From CAZBDU01 sp964490725 (lineage in GTDB: Bacteria; Spirochaetota; Spirochaetia; SZUA-6; DRHE01): a DNA stretch of 64,000 nucleotides. Below, piece after piece: positions 30,947 through 39,067 of this stretch. Below the pieces are notes generated by a model, which was not told the DNA's origin, made no database searches, and saw nothing but the letters and a program-made list of their open reading frames with translations. Numbering within the stretch: the stretch's first letter is position 1; each line of letters begins with the position of its first letter. Both the position numbers and the translations under genes were made by a program. The DNA is taken from positions 1-64,000 of the forward strand of contig CAZBDU010000018.1 in NCBI GenBank assembly GCA_964490725.1. Reading direction: 5' to 3'.

Positions 30947-31695
30947 GCGCCGCAGCCGAGGGGGGGGCGAAGATGTTCGAGCAGGTGCAGAGCCAGAAGT
31001 ACTACCTGCAGATCGTCAACCAGATCCGCACCCTGATCGCCGAGGGCAAGCTGAAGGAAGGGGAGCGCCTGCCGGCGGAGCGGGTCCTGGCCCAGCAGTT
31101 CGGCACCAGCCGCGCCAGCATCCGCGAGGCCCTGAGCGCCCTGGAGATCCTGGGGCTGGTGGAGGCCAAGAGCGGGCAGGGCAACTTCATCCGCTCGGAG
31201 GGCTTGAGCTCCACCCTGGAGGGGGAGAGCCTGACCGAGCTGCTGCGCGAGCACAGCCCCTACGAGATCTTCGAGTCCCGCCTGGAGATCGAGCCCAGCC
31301 TGGCCGGTCTGGCCGCCCAGCGCGCCAGCGCCGGGGAAAGGGAAGAGCTGCTGGGGATCCTTGAAACCCTCAACCGCATCGGCCGGGAGCTGGAGGCCGA
31401 CCCGGCCCGGGTGGACGACTACATGGAGGAGGACCGGAAGCTGCACCTGAAGATCGGGCAGTGCGCTCACAACAGCGTGCTGCACATGGTCTTCGCCGCC
31501 GTGAACCAGATGATGACGGAAAGACACTGGCGGGTGCTGAAGAGCAAAGGGGTCTTCCAGGAAGGCAACATCCGCAAGTACGAGCGGGAGCACAACTCCA
31601 TCGTCCGGGCCATCTGCGAGGGGCGCGCCGAGGCCGCCCGCAAGGAGATGCGCCGGCATATCTTCGACGTCAAGAAGGATCTGTTCGAGGAATGA
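30943..31695 (+). CDS. GntR-family regulator, FadR subfamily
   Basis: The 250-residue product has an N-terminal winged helix (QIVNQIRTLIAEGKLKEGER, LPAERVLAQQFGTSRASIRE) and a helical FCD ligand-binding domain. The latter has the His/Asp pattern of metal-containing FadR proteins (DRKLHLKIGQCAHN, EHNSIVRAICEG). It likely senses a small acid made by the pathway and controls the operon; the operator-like site at 26269 fits. ATG 30943 overlaps the previous stop (ATGA); an in-frame ATG at 30973 with GAGGGGGGG before it is an alternative. A pathway-specific repressor encoded inside its own operon implies feedback. Confidence 0.88.
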   Translation: MSAAAEGGAKMFEQVQSQKYYLQIVNQIRTLIAEGKLKEGERLPAERVLAQQFGTSRASIREALSALEILGLVEAKSGQGNFIRSEGLSSTLEGESLTELLREHSPYEIFESRLEIEPSLAGLAAQRASAGEREELLGILETLNRIGRELEADPARVDDYMEEDRKLHLKIGQCAHNSVLHMVFAAVNQMMTERHWRVLKSKGVFQEGNIRKYEREHNSIVRAICEGRAEAARKEMRRHIFDVKKDLFEE

Positions 31696-31716
31696 GGCTG
31701 AGGAGGACAGCGACAG

Positions 31717-32610
31717 ATGATTGGTGCAAAGGAGCTGAAGGGGGTCATTCCGGCGATCATCACGCCCTTCGACGCGAACGACAGGGTGGACCTGGAGGGG
31801 GTGGAGAAGATCTGCCGCTTCCTGATCGAAGGGGGCGTGCACGCCATCATGCCGGTGGGAGGGACGGGTGAGTTCCCGAGCCTGCTGCGGGAGGAGAAGC
31901 GTGACCTGGTGGCCGCCATCGCAGGGGTAGCCAAGGGCAAGGTGCCGGTGGTGGCCGGTACGGCGGCCTGCAGCACCCGCGAGGTCATCCTGCTCAGCAA
32001 TGAGGCCCACCAGGCGGGGGCGGATGCCGTGATCGTCACCGCCCCGTACTACTTCAGGCTCCCCGAGGATTCCCTGCGCGAGCACTACCGCACCGTGGCC
32101 GCCAACGTGGGCTGCCCGGTGGTGGTGTACAACAACCCGCTGTACACCGGCAATCCCATGAGCCCGGAGCTCCTGGCCGGCCTGATGAGGGTGGAGAACA
32201 TCATCGGGCTGAAACAGAGCCAGGCCGACATGGGGCAGCTGGTGGAGACGATCCGGCTCTCGCCGGCGGGGCGGTCCCTGTGCACGGGGATCGACAGCCA
32301 GTTCTACCCGGCGCTGTGTGTGGGTGCGGTGGGCGTCTACTCCACCGCCGCCGGCGTCATCCCTGCCCAGATGGTGAGACTCTACGACCTGTTCCAGGCC
32401 GGGAAGCACGCCGGGGCGCTGGAGCTCCACATGAAGCTGCAGGCCCTCAACAGGTACCTGGAGTACGATCCCGGCTACGTGGCGCCGGCCAAGGAGGCGC
32501 TCAACATGATGGGGCTTCCCGGCGGAAGCCTGCGCGCGCCGCTGCCGGAGCTCACCCGGGAGGAGAGGGCCGGAATCCGGGAGGCCCTGAAGGGAATCGG
32601 AGTCCTGTAG
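31717..32610 (+). CDS. DapA/NanA-family Schiff-base aldolase
   Basis: This family of class I lyases includes dihydrodipicolinate synthase, N-acetylneuraminate lyase and several keto-acid aldolases. The 297-residue barrel has the pyruvate-binding GGTGE loop (48-52), Tyr138 (VVYNNP) and Schiff-base Lys166 (IGLKQS). Since the operon is catabolic and other lysine-pathway genes are absent, a role as a pyruvate-releasing aldolase in the pathway is more likely than lysine synthesis. It lies 21 bases after the regulator gene and 14 before the hydantoinase gene. Confidence 0.87.
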   Translation: MIGAKELKGVIPAIITPFDANDRVDLEGVEKICRFLIEGGVHAIMPVGGTGEFPSLLREEKRDLVAAIAGVAKGKVPVVAGTAACSTREVILLSNEAHQAGADAVIVTAPYYFRLPEDSLREHYRTVAANVGCPVVVYNNPLYTGNPMSPELLAGLMRVENIIGLKQSQADMGQLVETIRLSPAGRSLCTGIDSQFYPALCVGAVGVYSTAAGVIPAQMVRLYDLFQAGKHAGALELHMKLQALNRYLEYDPGYVAPAKEALNMMGLPGGSLRAPLPELTREERAGIREALKGIGVL

Positions 32611-32624
32611 GCGCGGGGAGGGTG

Positions 32625-34715
32625 ATGCGTTTCAGAGTGGGCGTGGACACCGGGGGCACCTTCACCGACTGCGTCGTGATCGACGGCGCGGGGGCGGTGC
32701 ACAGCTTCAAGGAGCTGTCCACCCCGAAAGACCCCTCCGTCGGCCTGTACAACGTCATCCGCAAGGCCGCCGGGCACTTCGGACGCAGCCTCCAGGAGTT
32801 CCTGGCCGACCTGGAGTTCCTGGCCCACGGGACCACCGTGGCCACCAACACCCTCCTCACCCGGACCGGGGCGAAGACTGGCCTCATCCTGACCCGGGGG
32901 TTCCGGGACACCCTGGAGATGCGCCGGGCCCACAAGGAGAACATCTGGGACCTGTTTCTTCCGGTGCCCCAGCCTCTGGTGCCCCGCCATCTGCGCGTGG
33001 GGGTGCGGGAGCGCATCGATCACCGGGGACAGGTGGTGGAACCGCTCGCGGAAGAGGAGGTGGCCGCGGCCTGCGCCCTGTTGCGCAGGGAAGGGGTGGA
33101 GGCGGTGGCGGTATGCACGTTGTTCTCCTTCCTGGAGGACGGGCATGAGCGGCGCATCCGCGAGCAGGTGGTGAAGGAGCTGCCGGAGGCGTTCGTCTCG
33201 ATCTCCTCGGAGGTGCTGCCGCAGATCCGCGAGTACGAGCGGATGTCCACCACCGTGGCCAACGCCTACGTCGGGCCCAGGCTTACGGTGTACCTCTCCA
33301 CCCTGGAAGCGAAGCTGAAGCAGGACGGGCTGAAGAGGGCCTTCTACGTGACCGCCTCCAACGGCGGGGTGATGACCTCCGAGACCGCCATCCGCCACGC
33401 CTCGGCCACCCTGCTCTCGGGGCCGGCTGCGGGCGCCGTGGGGGCGGTGTTCTTCGCAGAGCTGCTGGGCAGGCGGAACCTGATCCTGATGGACATGGGC
33501 GGGACCTCCTTCGACGTCACCCTGGTGAGCGGCGGCAAGGTCACTCTCAGCACCGAGGGGGAGATCGCCGGCTACCGGGTGGCCAAGCCCATGATCGACA
33601 TCAACACGGTAGGGGCGGGCGGCGGCTCCATCGCCTGGCTGGACCGCGGCGGGATGCTGCGGGTGGGCCCGGCCTCGGCCGGCTCGGACCCCGGGCCGGT
33701 CTGCTACGATCTGGGCGGCCGGGAGCCCACGGTGACCGACGCCAACCTGATCCTGGGGTACCTGAATGCTGGGTACTTCCTGGGCGGGGAGATGAAGGTC
33801 AGCCGGGAGAAGGCCGCCGAGGCGCTGCGGCGGCAGATCGCAGAGCCGCTGGGGCTGAGCCAGACGGAGGCGGCGGCCGGGGTGTTCCGGATCATCAACC
33901 AGAACATGGCCGACGCCGCCAAGGTGGTCTCCGTGCAGCGGGGGCACGACCCCCGGGAGTACGCCCTGGTGAGCGCCGGCGGGGCCTGCTCCATCCACGC
34001 CTGCAAGATCGCCGAGGAGGTGGGCAGCCGCACGGTGATCGTGCCCAGGGCCGCCTCGGTGTTCTGCGCCCTGGGCATGCTGGAGACCGACATCCGGCTG
34101 GACACCGTGCGCACCTTCAACGCCTTCCTCCCCGGGATGGACCTGGAGGAGCTCAACCGGGTGATCGGCCAGGTAGAGGAGCAGTCCCTGCGGGGGCTGC
34201 TCCAGGAGGGGGTGGAGCGGGGGCGCACCGCGCTGCTGCGCTTCCTGGACGTGCGCTACGTGGGACAGCACCACGAGGTGACCGTCGAGATCCCCCACGG
34301 CCGGCCCATCGCGGAGGCAGACCTGGAGGGTATAGCGGGCGCCTTCCACACGGCCCACGAGCGGCTGTACACCTACTGCACGCCGGAGAACCCGCTGGAG
34401 ATCATGAACCTGAGAGTCACGGCGGTGGGCGTGGTGGACAAGGCGCGCCTGGAAGAGGCAGGCGGAGGCGCGGCCGTGGAGCCGGTCCAGGCGGCCGGGG
34501 CCAGCAAGGGCAGCCGCCCGGTGTACTTCGCCGGGCAGGGCGGTCCCACCGACACGCCCGTCTACGACCGGGAGCGCCTGCTGCCGGGGGCGCGGCTGCG
34601 CGGGCCGGCGGTGGTGGAGGAGCGCATCACCACCGTGGTCGTGCACCCGGGCTGGCAGATGGAGGTGGACCGCTTCGGCAACATCGTGATGGAGATGACG
34701 GAGGTGCCGTCTTGA
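32625..34715 (+). CDS. hyuA: Hydantoinase/oxoprolinase subunit A (HyuA-like, ATP-dependent)
   Basis: With subunit B it forms an ATP-dependent cyclic-amide hydrolase, for example N-methylhydantoinase, 5-oxoprolinase or acetone carboxylase-like enzymes. The 696-residue product starts with the phosphate-binding GVDTGGTFTD (residues 6-15). It also has the HGTTVATNTLL and LSGPAAGAVGA motifs, a second ATPase motif MDMGGTSFDV and GAGGGSIAW. ATG 32625 follows GGGGAGG; GTG 32622 is also possible. It ends in a TTGA overlap with hyuB. In this context an N-methylhydantoin or carbamoyl-heterocycle substrate is attractive but unproven. Confidence 0.9.
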   Translation: MRFRVGVDTGGTFTDCVVIDGAGAVHSFKELSTPKDPSVGLYNVIRKAAGHFGRSLQEFLADLEFLAHGTTVATNTLLTRTGAKTGLILTRGFRDTLEMRRAHKENIWDLFLPVPQPLVPRHLRVGVRERIDHRGQVVEPLAEEEVAAACALLRREGVEAVAVCTLFSFLEDGHERRIREQVVKELPEAFVSISSEVLPQIREYERMSTTVANAYVGPRLTVYLSTLEAKLKQDGLKRAFYVTASNGGVMTSETAIRHASATLLSGPAAGAVGAVFFAELLGRRNLILMDMGGTSFDVTLVSGGKVTLSTEGEIAGYRVAKPMIDINTVGAGGGSIAWLDRGGMLRVGPASAGSDPGPVCYDLGGREPTVTDANLILGYLNAGYFLGGEMKVSREKAAEALRRQIAEPLGLSQTEAAAGVFRIINQNMADAAKVVSVQRGHDPREYALVSAGGACSIHACKIAEEVGSRTVIVPRAASVFCALGMLETDIRLDTVRTFNAFLPGMDLEELNRVIGQVEEQSLRGLLQEGVERGRTALLRFLDVRYVGQHHEVTVEIPHGRPIAEADLEGIAGAFHTAHERLYTYCTPENPLEIMNLRVTAVGVVDKARLEEAGGGAAVEPVQAAGASKGSRPVYFAGQGGPTDTPVYDRERLLPGARLRGPAVVEERITTVVVHPGWQMEVDRFGNIVMEMTEVPS

Positions 34716-36484
34716 GGGAGCGCAGGAAGGAGTTCGAGGGCGCCGCCGACCCCATCACCCTGTCGGTGATCTACAACCGGCTGCTCACCATCAACCAGGA
34801 GATGGGGATCACCATGATCAACACCTCCATCTCGCCGATCTTCGCGGAGGTGCACGACTTCTCCTGCGCCATCTGCGACTGGGACAACCGCATCGTGGCC
34901 CAGATCGACGGGGTGCCCTCGCACACCGCCTCGGCCATGGAGGCGGTGAAGGCGGTCTCCCGGGAGTTCGCCGGGGACATCCACCCCGGGGACGTGTTCG
35001 TGCTGAACGACCCTTACCTGGGGGGCACCCATCTGCCGGACGTGACGGTCATGAAGCCCATCTTCCACGGCGGTGAGCTGCAGTTCGTGGCCATCAACCG
35101 CGCTCACCACGGAGACGTGGGCGGGATGGAGCCCGGCTCCTACGCCCCCCAGGCGCGGGAGCTCTTCCACGAGGGGATCCGCATTCCGCCCCTCCGCATC
35201 TACCGCCGGGAGCGGCCCATCATGGACGTGGTCAACATGATCCGCATCAACACCCGCATGCCCGACGCCCTGTGGGTGGACATGAAGGCCCAGGTGGCCT
35301 CCTGCCGGGTGGCCGAGCGGCGCATCCTGGAGCTGCTGGACAAGTACGGAGCGGAGAAGACCCGGCGCACCATCGAGGACATCCACCGCTACGCCGAGCG
35401 GCGCATGCGCCTGGAGATCGCGCGGCTGGCCGACGGCAGCTACCACGGGGAGAGCTTCCTGGACTCCGACGGCTTCAGCGACGAGGCCATCCGCATCAAG
35501 GTGGCGGTCACGATCCGCGGGGATGAGGCGTTCGTAGACTTCACCGGCTCCTGCCCGCAGGTGACCGGGTTCGTCAACTCGCCGCTGGCCAACACGGCCA
35601 CCTGCGTTTACGTGGCCTTTCTGACCACGGTCACCACCCCGGACATCCCCCACAACGAGGGGGTCTACCGGCCCATCCACATCTCGGCCCCGGAGGGCTC
35701 GGTGGTGAACCCGCGCTTCCCGGCGCCGGTGGCCTCCTGCACCCTGGACACGGCCTGCGCCATCCTGGAGGCCTGCTGGATGGCCCTGTCGCAGGTGCTG
35801 CCCGAGCGGGTGCCCGCCGGGTGGAACCGCTGGAACGGGCCCACCATCACCGGGACGGACCCGCGCAACGGGAGCTTCTACGTCATGTTCGGCTTCAACG
35901 GCTTCGGAGGGGCCGGGGGGATGTCGGGGATGGACGGGCGGCACTACGTGGGCGACGGGATCGACCTGGGCGGGCTGATCGCCCCCAACATCGAGACCAA
36001 CGAGATGGACTACCCGCACATCACCGAGTTCAACGAGCTCACCCCCGACTCCTGCGGGGCCGGGAAGTTCCGCGGGGGGTGCGGGGCCAGGTACCGCATC
36101 CGCCTCCACGACGAGAATCCCACCCTGGTGATGTTCGGGGACGGCAAGGTGCACCCGCCTTACGGACTGTTCGGCGGGCAGCCGGGCTCCTGCAACAGGG
36201 CCGTGATCAACGAGGGGCTGCCCGGCGAGAGGGAGCTCCAGGCCAAGGAGGCGGTGCAGCTCCGCAGGGGGGACACCTACACCAGCTACCCTTCCGGAGG
36301 AGGCGGCTGGGGAGACCCCCTGGAGCGGGATCCGGAGGCGGTGCGGGCGGACGTGCGGGGCGGGATCGTCTCCCCCCGGAGCGCCCGGGAGGTGTACGGG
36401 GTGGTGCTGGAGGGGGAGGCTCTGCAGGTGGACGCGGGGGCCACCCGGGAGCTGCGCCGGCAGAGGGGAGCGAGCCGTGGCTGA
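34712..36484 (+). CDS. hyuB: Hydantoinase/oxoprolinase subunit B (HyuB-like)
   Basis: This is the catalytic partner of HyuA. The 590-residue product has the family motifs ITMINTSISPIFAEVHDFSC, HPGDVFVLNDPYLGGTHLPD (metal-binding Asp/His), RAHHGDVGG and GPTITGTDPRNG, and a C-terminal GGCGARYRI ... GDGKVHPPYG. The start is a TTG sharing TTGA with the hyuA stop, so the two subunits are made together. The 3' end overlaps the opine dehydrogenase start by eight bases. Confidence 0.9.
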   Translation: MRERRKEFEGAADPITLSVIYNRLLTINQEMGITMINTSISPIFAEVHDFSCAICDWDNRIVAQIDGVPSHTASAMEAVKAVSREFAGDIHPGDVFVLNDPYLGGTHLPDVTVMKPIFHGGELQFVAINRAHHGDVGGMEPGSYAPQARELFHEGIRIPPLRIYRRERPIMDVVNMIRINTRMPDALWVDMKAQVASCRVAERRILELLDKYGAEKTRRTIEDIHRYAERRMRLEIARLADGSYHGESFLDSDGFSDEAIRIKVAVTIRGDEAFVDFTGSCPQVTGFVNSPLANTATCVYVAFLTTVTTPDIPHNEGVYRPIHISAPEGSVVNPRFPAPVASCTLDTACAILEACWMALSQVLPERVPAGWNRWNGPTITGTDPRNGSFYVMFGFNGFGGAGGMSGMDGRHYVGDGIDLGGLIAPNIETNEMDYPHITEFNELTPDSCGAGKFRGGCGARYRIRLHDENPTLVMFGDGKVHPPYGLFGGQPGSCNRAVINEGLPGERELQAKEAVQLRRGDTYTSYPSGGGGWGDPLERDPEAVRADVRGGIVSPRSAREVYGVVLEGEALQVDAGATRELRRQRGASRG

Positions 36485-37613
36485 GATCCGGAAAGTGGCC
36501 GTGCTGGGCGCCGGCAACGGCGGATTCATGGCCGCCGCGGACATGGCCCTGGCGGGCCGTGAGGTGGCGCTGTTCTCGCGGAACATGGAGCGGATCCGGG
36601 GCGTGAAGGAAAAGGGGGGGATCGAGGTCCTGGACATCGACTCCCGGCCCACCGGGCAGCTGGGCAGGATCGCCTGCGTCACCGACGACATCGCGGAGGC
36701 CCTGAGCGGGGCCCAGGTGGTCCTGAATCCGGTGCCCTTCTTCGTCTGCCAGGAATACGCCCGCCTGGCGGCCTCGCACCTGGAGGAGGACCAGGTGGTG
36801 CTCTACCTGGGCAAGGGCGGCGCCTCGCTCACCTGGGCCGCGGCGCTGCGGGAGAGCGGCAGCGGGAAGAGGGTGTACCTGGCCGACTGCAACACCCTCC
36901 CCTACGGGGCCTCCCGCAAGGGGGACTGGCAGGTGCGCCTGGAGAGCCGGGTGCTCAACCTGATCATCGCCTGCTTTCCGGGCAAGGACATCGCCCGGGT
37001 GGCAAGGGTGGCGGAGGAAATCTTCCCGAAGGACAAGGGGTACGCCATCCGCAGGGGGCAGAACGCCATCGACTCCATCCTGGTGGACTACAACGCCATC
37101 ACCCACACTCCGCCCATGATCTGCAACGCCGCCCGCATCGAGCTGGGCCAGAAGGATTTCCACCTCTTCGGGGAGAGGGAGAACACCCCGGCGGTGGTGC
37201 GGCTGATCGAGCGCATCGACCGGGAGCGCATGGCCATCGGGCGGAAGCTCGGCCTGGAGCAGCATCCCCTGGAGGAGGAGATCCTCACCGTCGGGTGGAA
37301 CCCCAACGGGGAGGACCGGGTGCTGCCCCTCTACCAGGCCATCCACACGCCCTTTCTGGAGGTGTGCGAGGGCCCGTTCAGGCTGGACACCCGCCATCTC
37401 ACCGAGGACGTTCCCTTCGGGCTGGTCACCTACTCCTCCCTGGGGAGGATGTTGGGGGTGCCCACCCCGGTGAGCGACGCGGTGATCACCATCGCCGAGG
37501 GGCTGCTGGATCGGGACCTGCGGAGCATCGGACGGACAGTGGAGTCCATGGGCATCGACCCGTCGTGGTCGGTGGATCGGCTGAAACGCTACCTGCACGA
37601 AGGTGCGCTCTAG
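36477..37613 (+). CDS. NAD/NADP octopine/nopaline dehydrogenase family protein
   Basis: Opine dehydrogenases reversibly join or split an amino acid and a keto acid through a secondary amine. The 378-residue product has the N-terminal dinucleotide site VAVLGAGNGGFMAAADMAL and a helical C-terminal domain with the catalytic His/Asp region (DYNAITHTPPMICNAARIE). The start is GTG within the end of hyuB. A secondary-amine-splitting enzyme fits a pathway that handles N-substituted amino acids after demethylation or ring opening, but the natural substrate is unknown. Confidence 0.82.
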   Translation: MAEIRKVAVLGAGNGGFMAAADMALAGREVALFSRNMERIRGVKEKGGIEVLDIDSRPTGQLGRIACVTDDIAEALSGAQVVLNPVPFFVCQEYARLAASHLEEDQVVLYLGKGGASLTWAAALRESGSGKRVYLADCNTLPYGASRKGDWQVRLESRVLNLIIACFPGKDIARVARVAEEIFPKDKGYAIRRGQNAIDSILVDYNAITHTPPMICNAARIELGQKDFHLFGERENTPAVVRLIERIDRERMAIGRKLGLEQHPLEEEILTVGWNPNGEDRVLPLYQAIHTPFLEVCEGPFRLDTRHLTEDVPFGLVTYSSLGRMLGVPTPVSDAVITIAEGLLDRDLRSIGRTVESMGIDPSWSVDRLKRYLHEGAL

Positions 37614-37645
37614 CGGTGCGGCGCAGCGCGCGGAAGGAGGAACCG

Positions 37646-38647
37646 ATGCCGGACCTGAAGGGAAGGGACCTGAAGGGGATTGCGGACCTTTGTAAGGAAG
37701 AGATCGAGCTCATCCTGGAGGTGTCGAAGCTGCTCAAGCAGGAGCTGAGAATGGGCAGGCCCCACCGGCTGCTTCAGGGCAGGAGCCTGGGGGGCATCTT
37801 CGAGACCCCCTCCACCCGCACCAGCGTCTCCTTCGAGACCGCCATGATGCAGCTGGGCGGGCACATGCTCTGGCTGGACCAGCACCGCCTGTGGGTCGGA
37901 GAGGCGGCGGAGGAGGACTGGCGGGACACCATCCTGACCCTGGACCGCTACCTGGACGGCATCGCCTACCGGGCGGTGCGCCGCGACCGGCTGGAGTCGG
38001 CGGCCCGCTTCGCCTCCATCCCCCTCATCAACGCCTCCTGCCCGGTGGAGCACCCCTGCCAGGCGCTGGCCGACCTGATGACCATGGTGGAGAAGAAGGG
38101 CCCGGTCCAGGGCGCGAAGGTGGCCCTCTGCTGGGGCTTCCGCACGGCCAACCCGCCCGCCGGCCTGACCAACTCCACCATGCTGATGGCCGGCAAGCTG
38201 GGCTTCGAGCTGGTGATCGCCTGCCCGGAAGGCTTCGAGCCGGACCTGGCCGTCAAGGAGGAAGCCCAGCGGGAGGCGGCCGCCAGCGGGGGCAGCATCA
38301 GCATCGTGCGCTCTTACGAGGAGGCGGTGCGGGGGGCGGACTTCCTCAACGTGTACTCCTGGGTCTCCCCGGAGGTGTTCGCCAAAGGGCTGGAGACCCA
38401 CTTCCAGGGGGACCCCGAGTTCCAGGAGCAGAAGGCCGCCCTGAAGGACGACTGGTGCGTCACCCGGAAGGTCGTGGAGATGGCCAGCAAGGACGTGAAG
38501 GTGATGCACTGCCTGCCGGTCTCACGCAACAACGAGGTGACCGACGAGGTGCTGGACTCCCCGGCCTCGATCGTCTTCGACGAGGCCGAGAACCGCCTGC
38601 ACACCGAGAAGGCCCTGCTGGCCCTCCTGATGGGCGGGTACCGGTAG
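37646..38647 (+). CDS. Aspartate/ornithine carbamoyltransferase superfamily protein, knotted (YgeW/AOTC-like) branch
   Basis: The family transfers carbamoyl groups between carbamoyl phosphate and an amine. Carbamoyl-phosphate contacts are present: STRTS (56-60), HPCQ (136-139) and HCLP (288-291). The second-substrate loop typical of ornithine enzymes (DxxxSMG) is missing; instead it reads NVYSWVSPEVF, nearer the knotted N-acetylornithine and YgeW types, as does ASGGS (213-217). ATG follows AAGGAGG. In a catabolic setting it may run backwards to release carbamoyl phosphate from a ureido compound, as proposed for YgeW in purine breakdown. No carbamate kinase gene is in the window. Confidence 0.8.
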   Translation: MPDLKGRDLKGIADLCKEEIELILEVSKLLKQELRMGRPHRLLQGRSLGGIFETPSTRTSVSFETAMMQLGGHMLWLDQHRLWVGEAAEEDWRDTILTLDRYLDGIAYRAVRRDRLESAARFASIPLINASCPVEHPCQALADLMTMVEKKGPVQGAKVALCWGFRTANPPAGLTNSTMLMAGKLGFELVIACPEGFEPDLAVKEEAQREAAASGGSISIVRSYEEAVRGADFLNVYSWVSPEVFAKGLETHFQGDPEFQEQKAALKDDWCVTRKVVEMASKDVKVMHCLPVSRNNEVTDEVLDSPASIVFDEAENRLHTEKALLALLMGGYR

Positions 38648-38657
38648 GAGCGGGACA

Positions 38658-39062
38658 GTGGCGACGGGGTTCGAGATCGACGCCGAGAAGTGCACCGAAT
38701 GCCGCCGGTGTACGGCCGCCTGTGCGCTGGCCAAGACCGGGCGGGTCCGGCCGGCGGACGCGCGCATCCCCATCGAGACGCGCTGGCCGGAGCTTCCCGC
38801 CATCCGGGTGTGCCGCTTCGACGACTGCGACGGGCAGCCCTGCATCGCCTCCTGTCCGGTGGAGGCCATCACGGTGGAGGCGGGGATCGTGCGGATCGAC
38901 CCGGGACTCTGTACCGGGTGCGAGGCCTGCCTTGAGGTCTGTCCCTACGGGGCCATCCGGCTGAACGGGGAGGGGACGGCCTTCAAGTGCGACTTCTGCG
39001 ACGGAAGCCCGGCCTGCGTGCCCGAGTGCGTCACCGGCGCGTTGACCCGCAAGGAGGGGTAG
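38658..39062 (+). CDS. Ferredoxin-type protein with four [4Fe-4S] motifs
   Basis: The 134-residue product has 16 Cys in four groups: 12/15/18/22, 52/57/62/66, 85/88/91/95 and 111/114/120/124. This spacing matches HycB/CooF-like electron-transfer subunits. It lies five bases before the aldehyde oxidoreductase gene and is its likely electron acceptor. The start is GTG, preceded by AGGAG. No Tat signal is present, so it is cytoplasmic. Confidence 0.88.
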   Translation: MATGFEIDAEKCTECRRCTAACALAKTGRVRPADARIPIETRWPELPAIRVCRFDDCDGQPCIASCPVEAITVEAGIVRIDPGLCTGCEACLEVCPYGAIRLNGEGTAFKCDFCDGSPACVPECVTGALTRKEG

Positions 39063-39067
39063 TGAGG

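Noticed and set aside
32475..34646. A 723-residue frame antisense to hyuA
   Set aside because: His/Gly/Pro/Leu-rich shadow of a well-supported gene; no motif.
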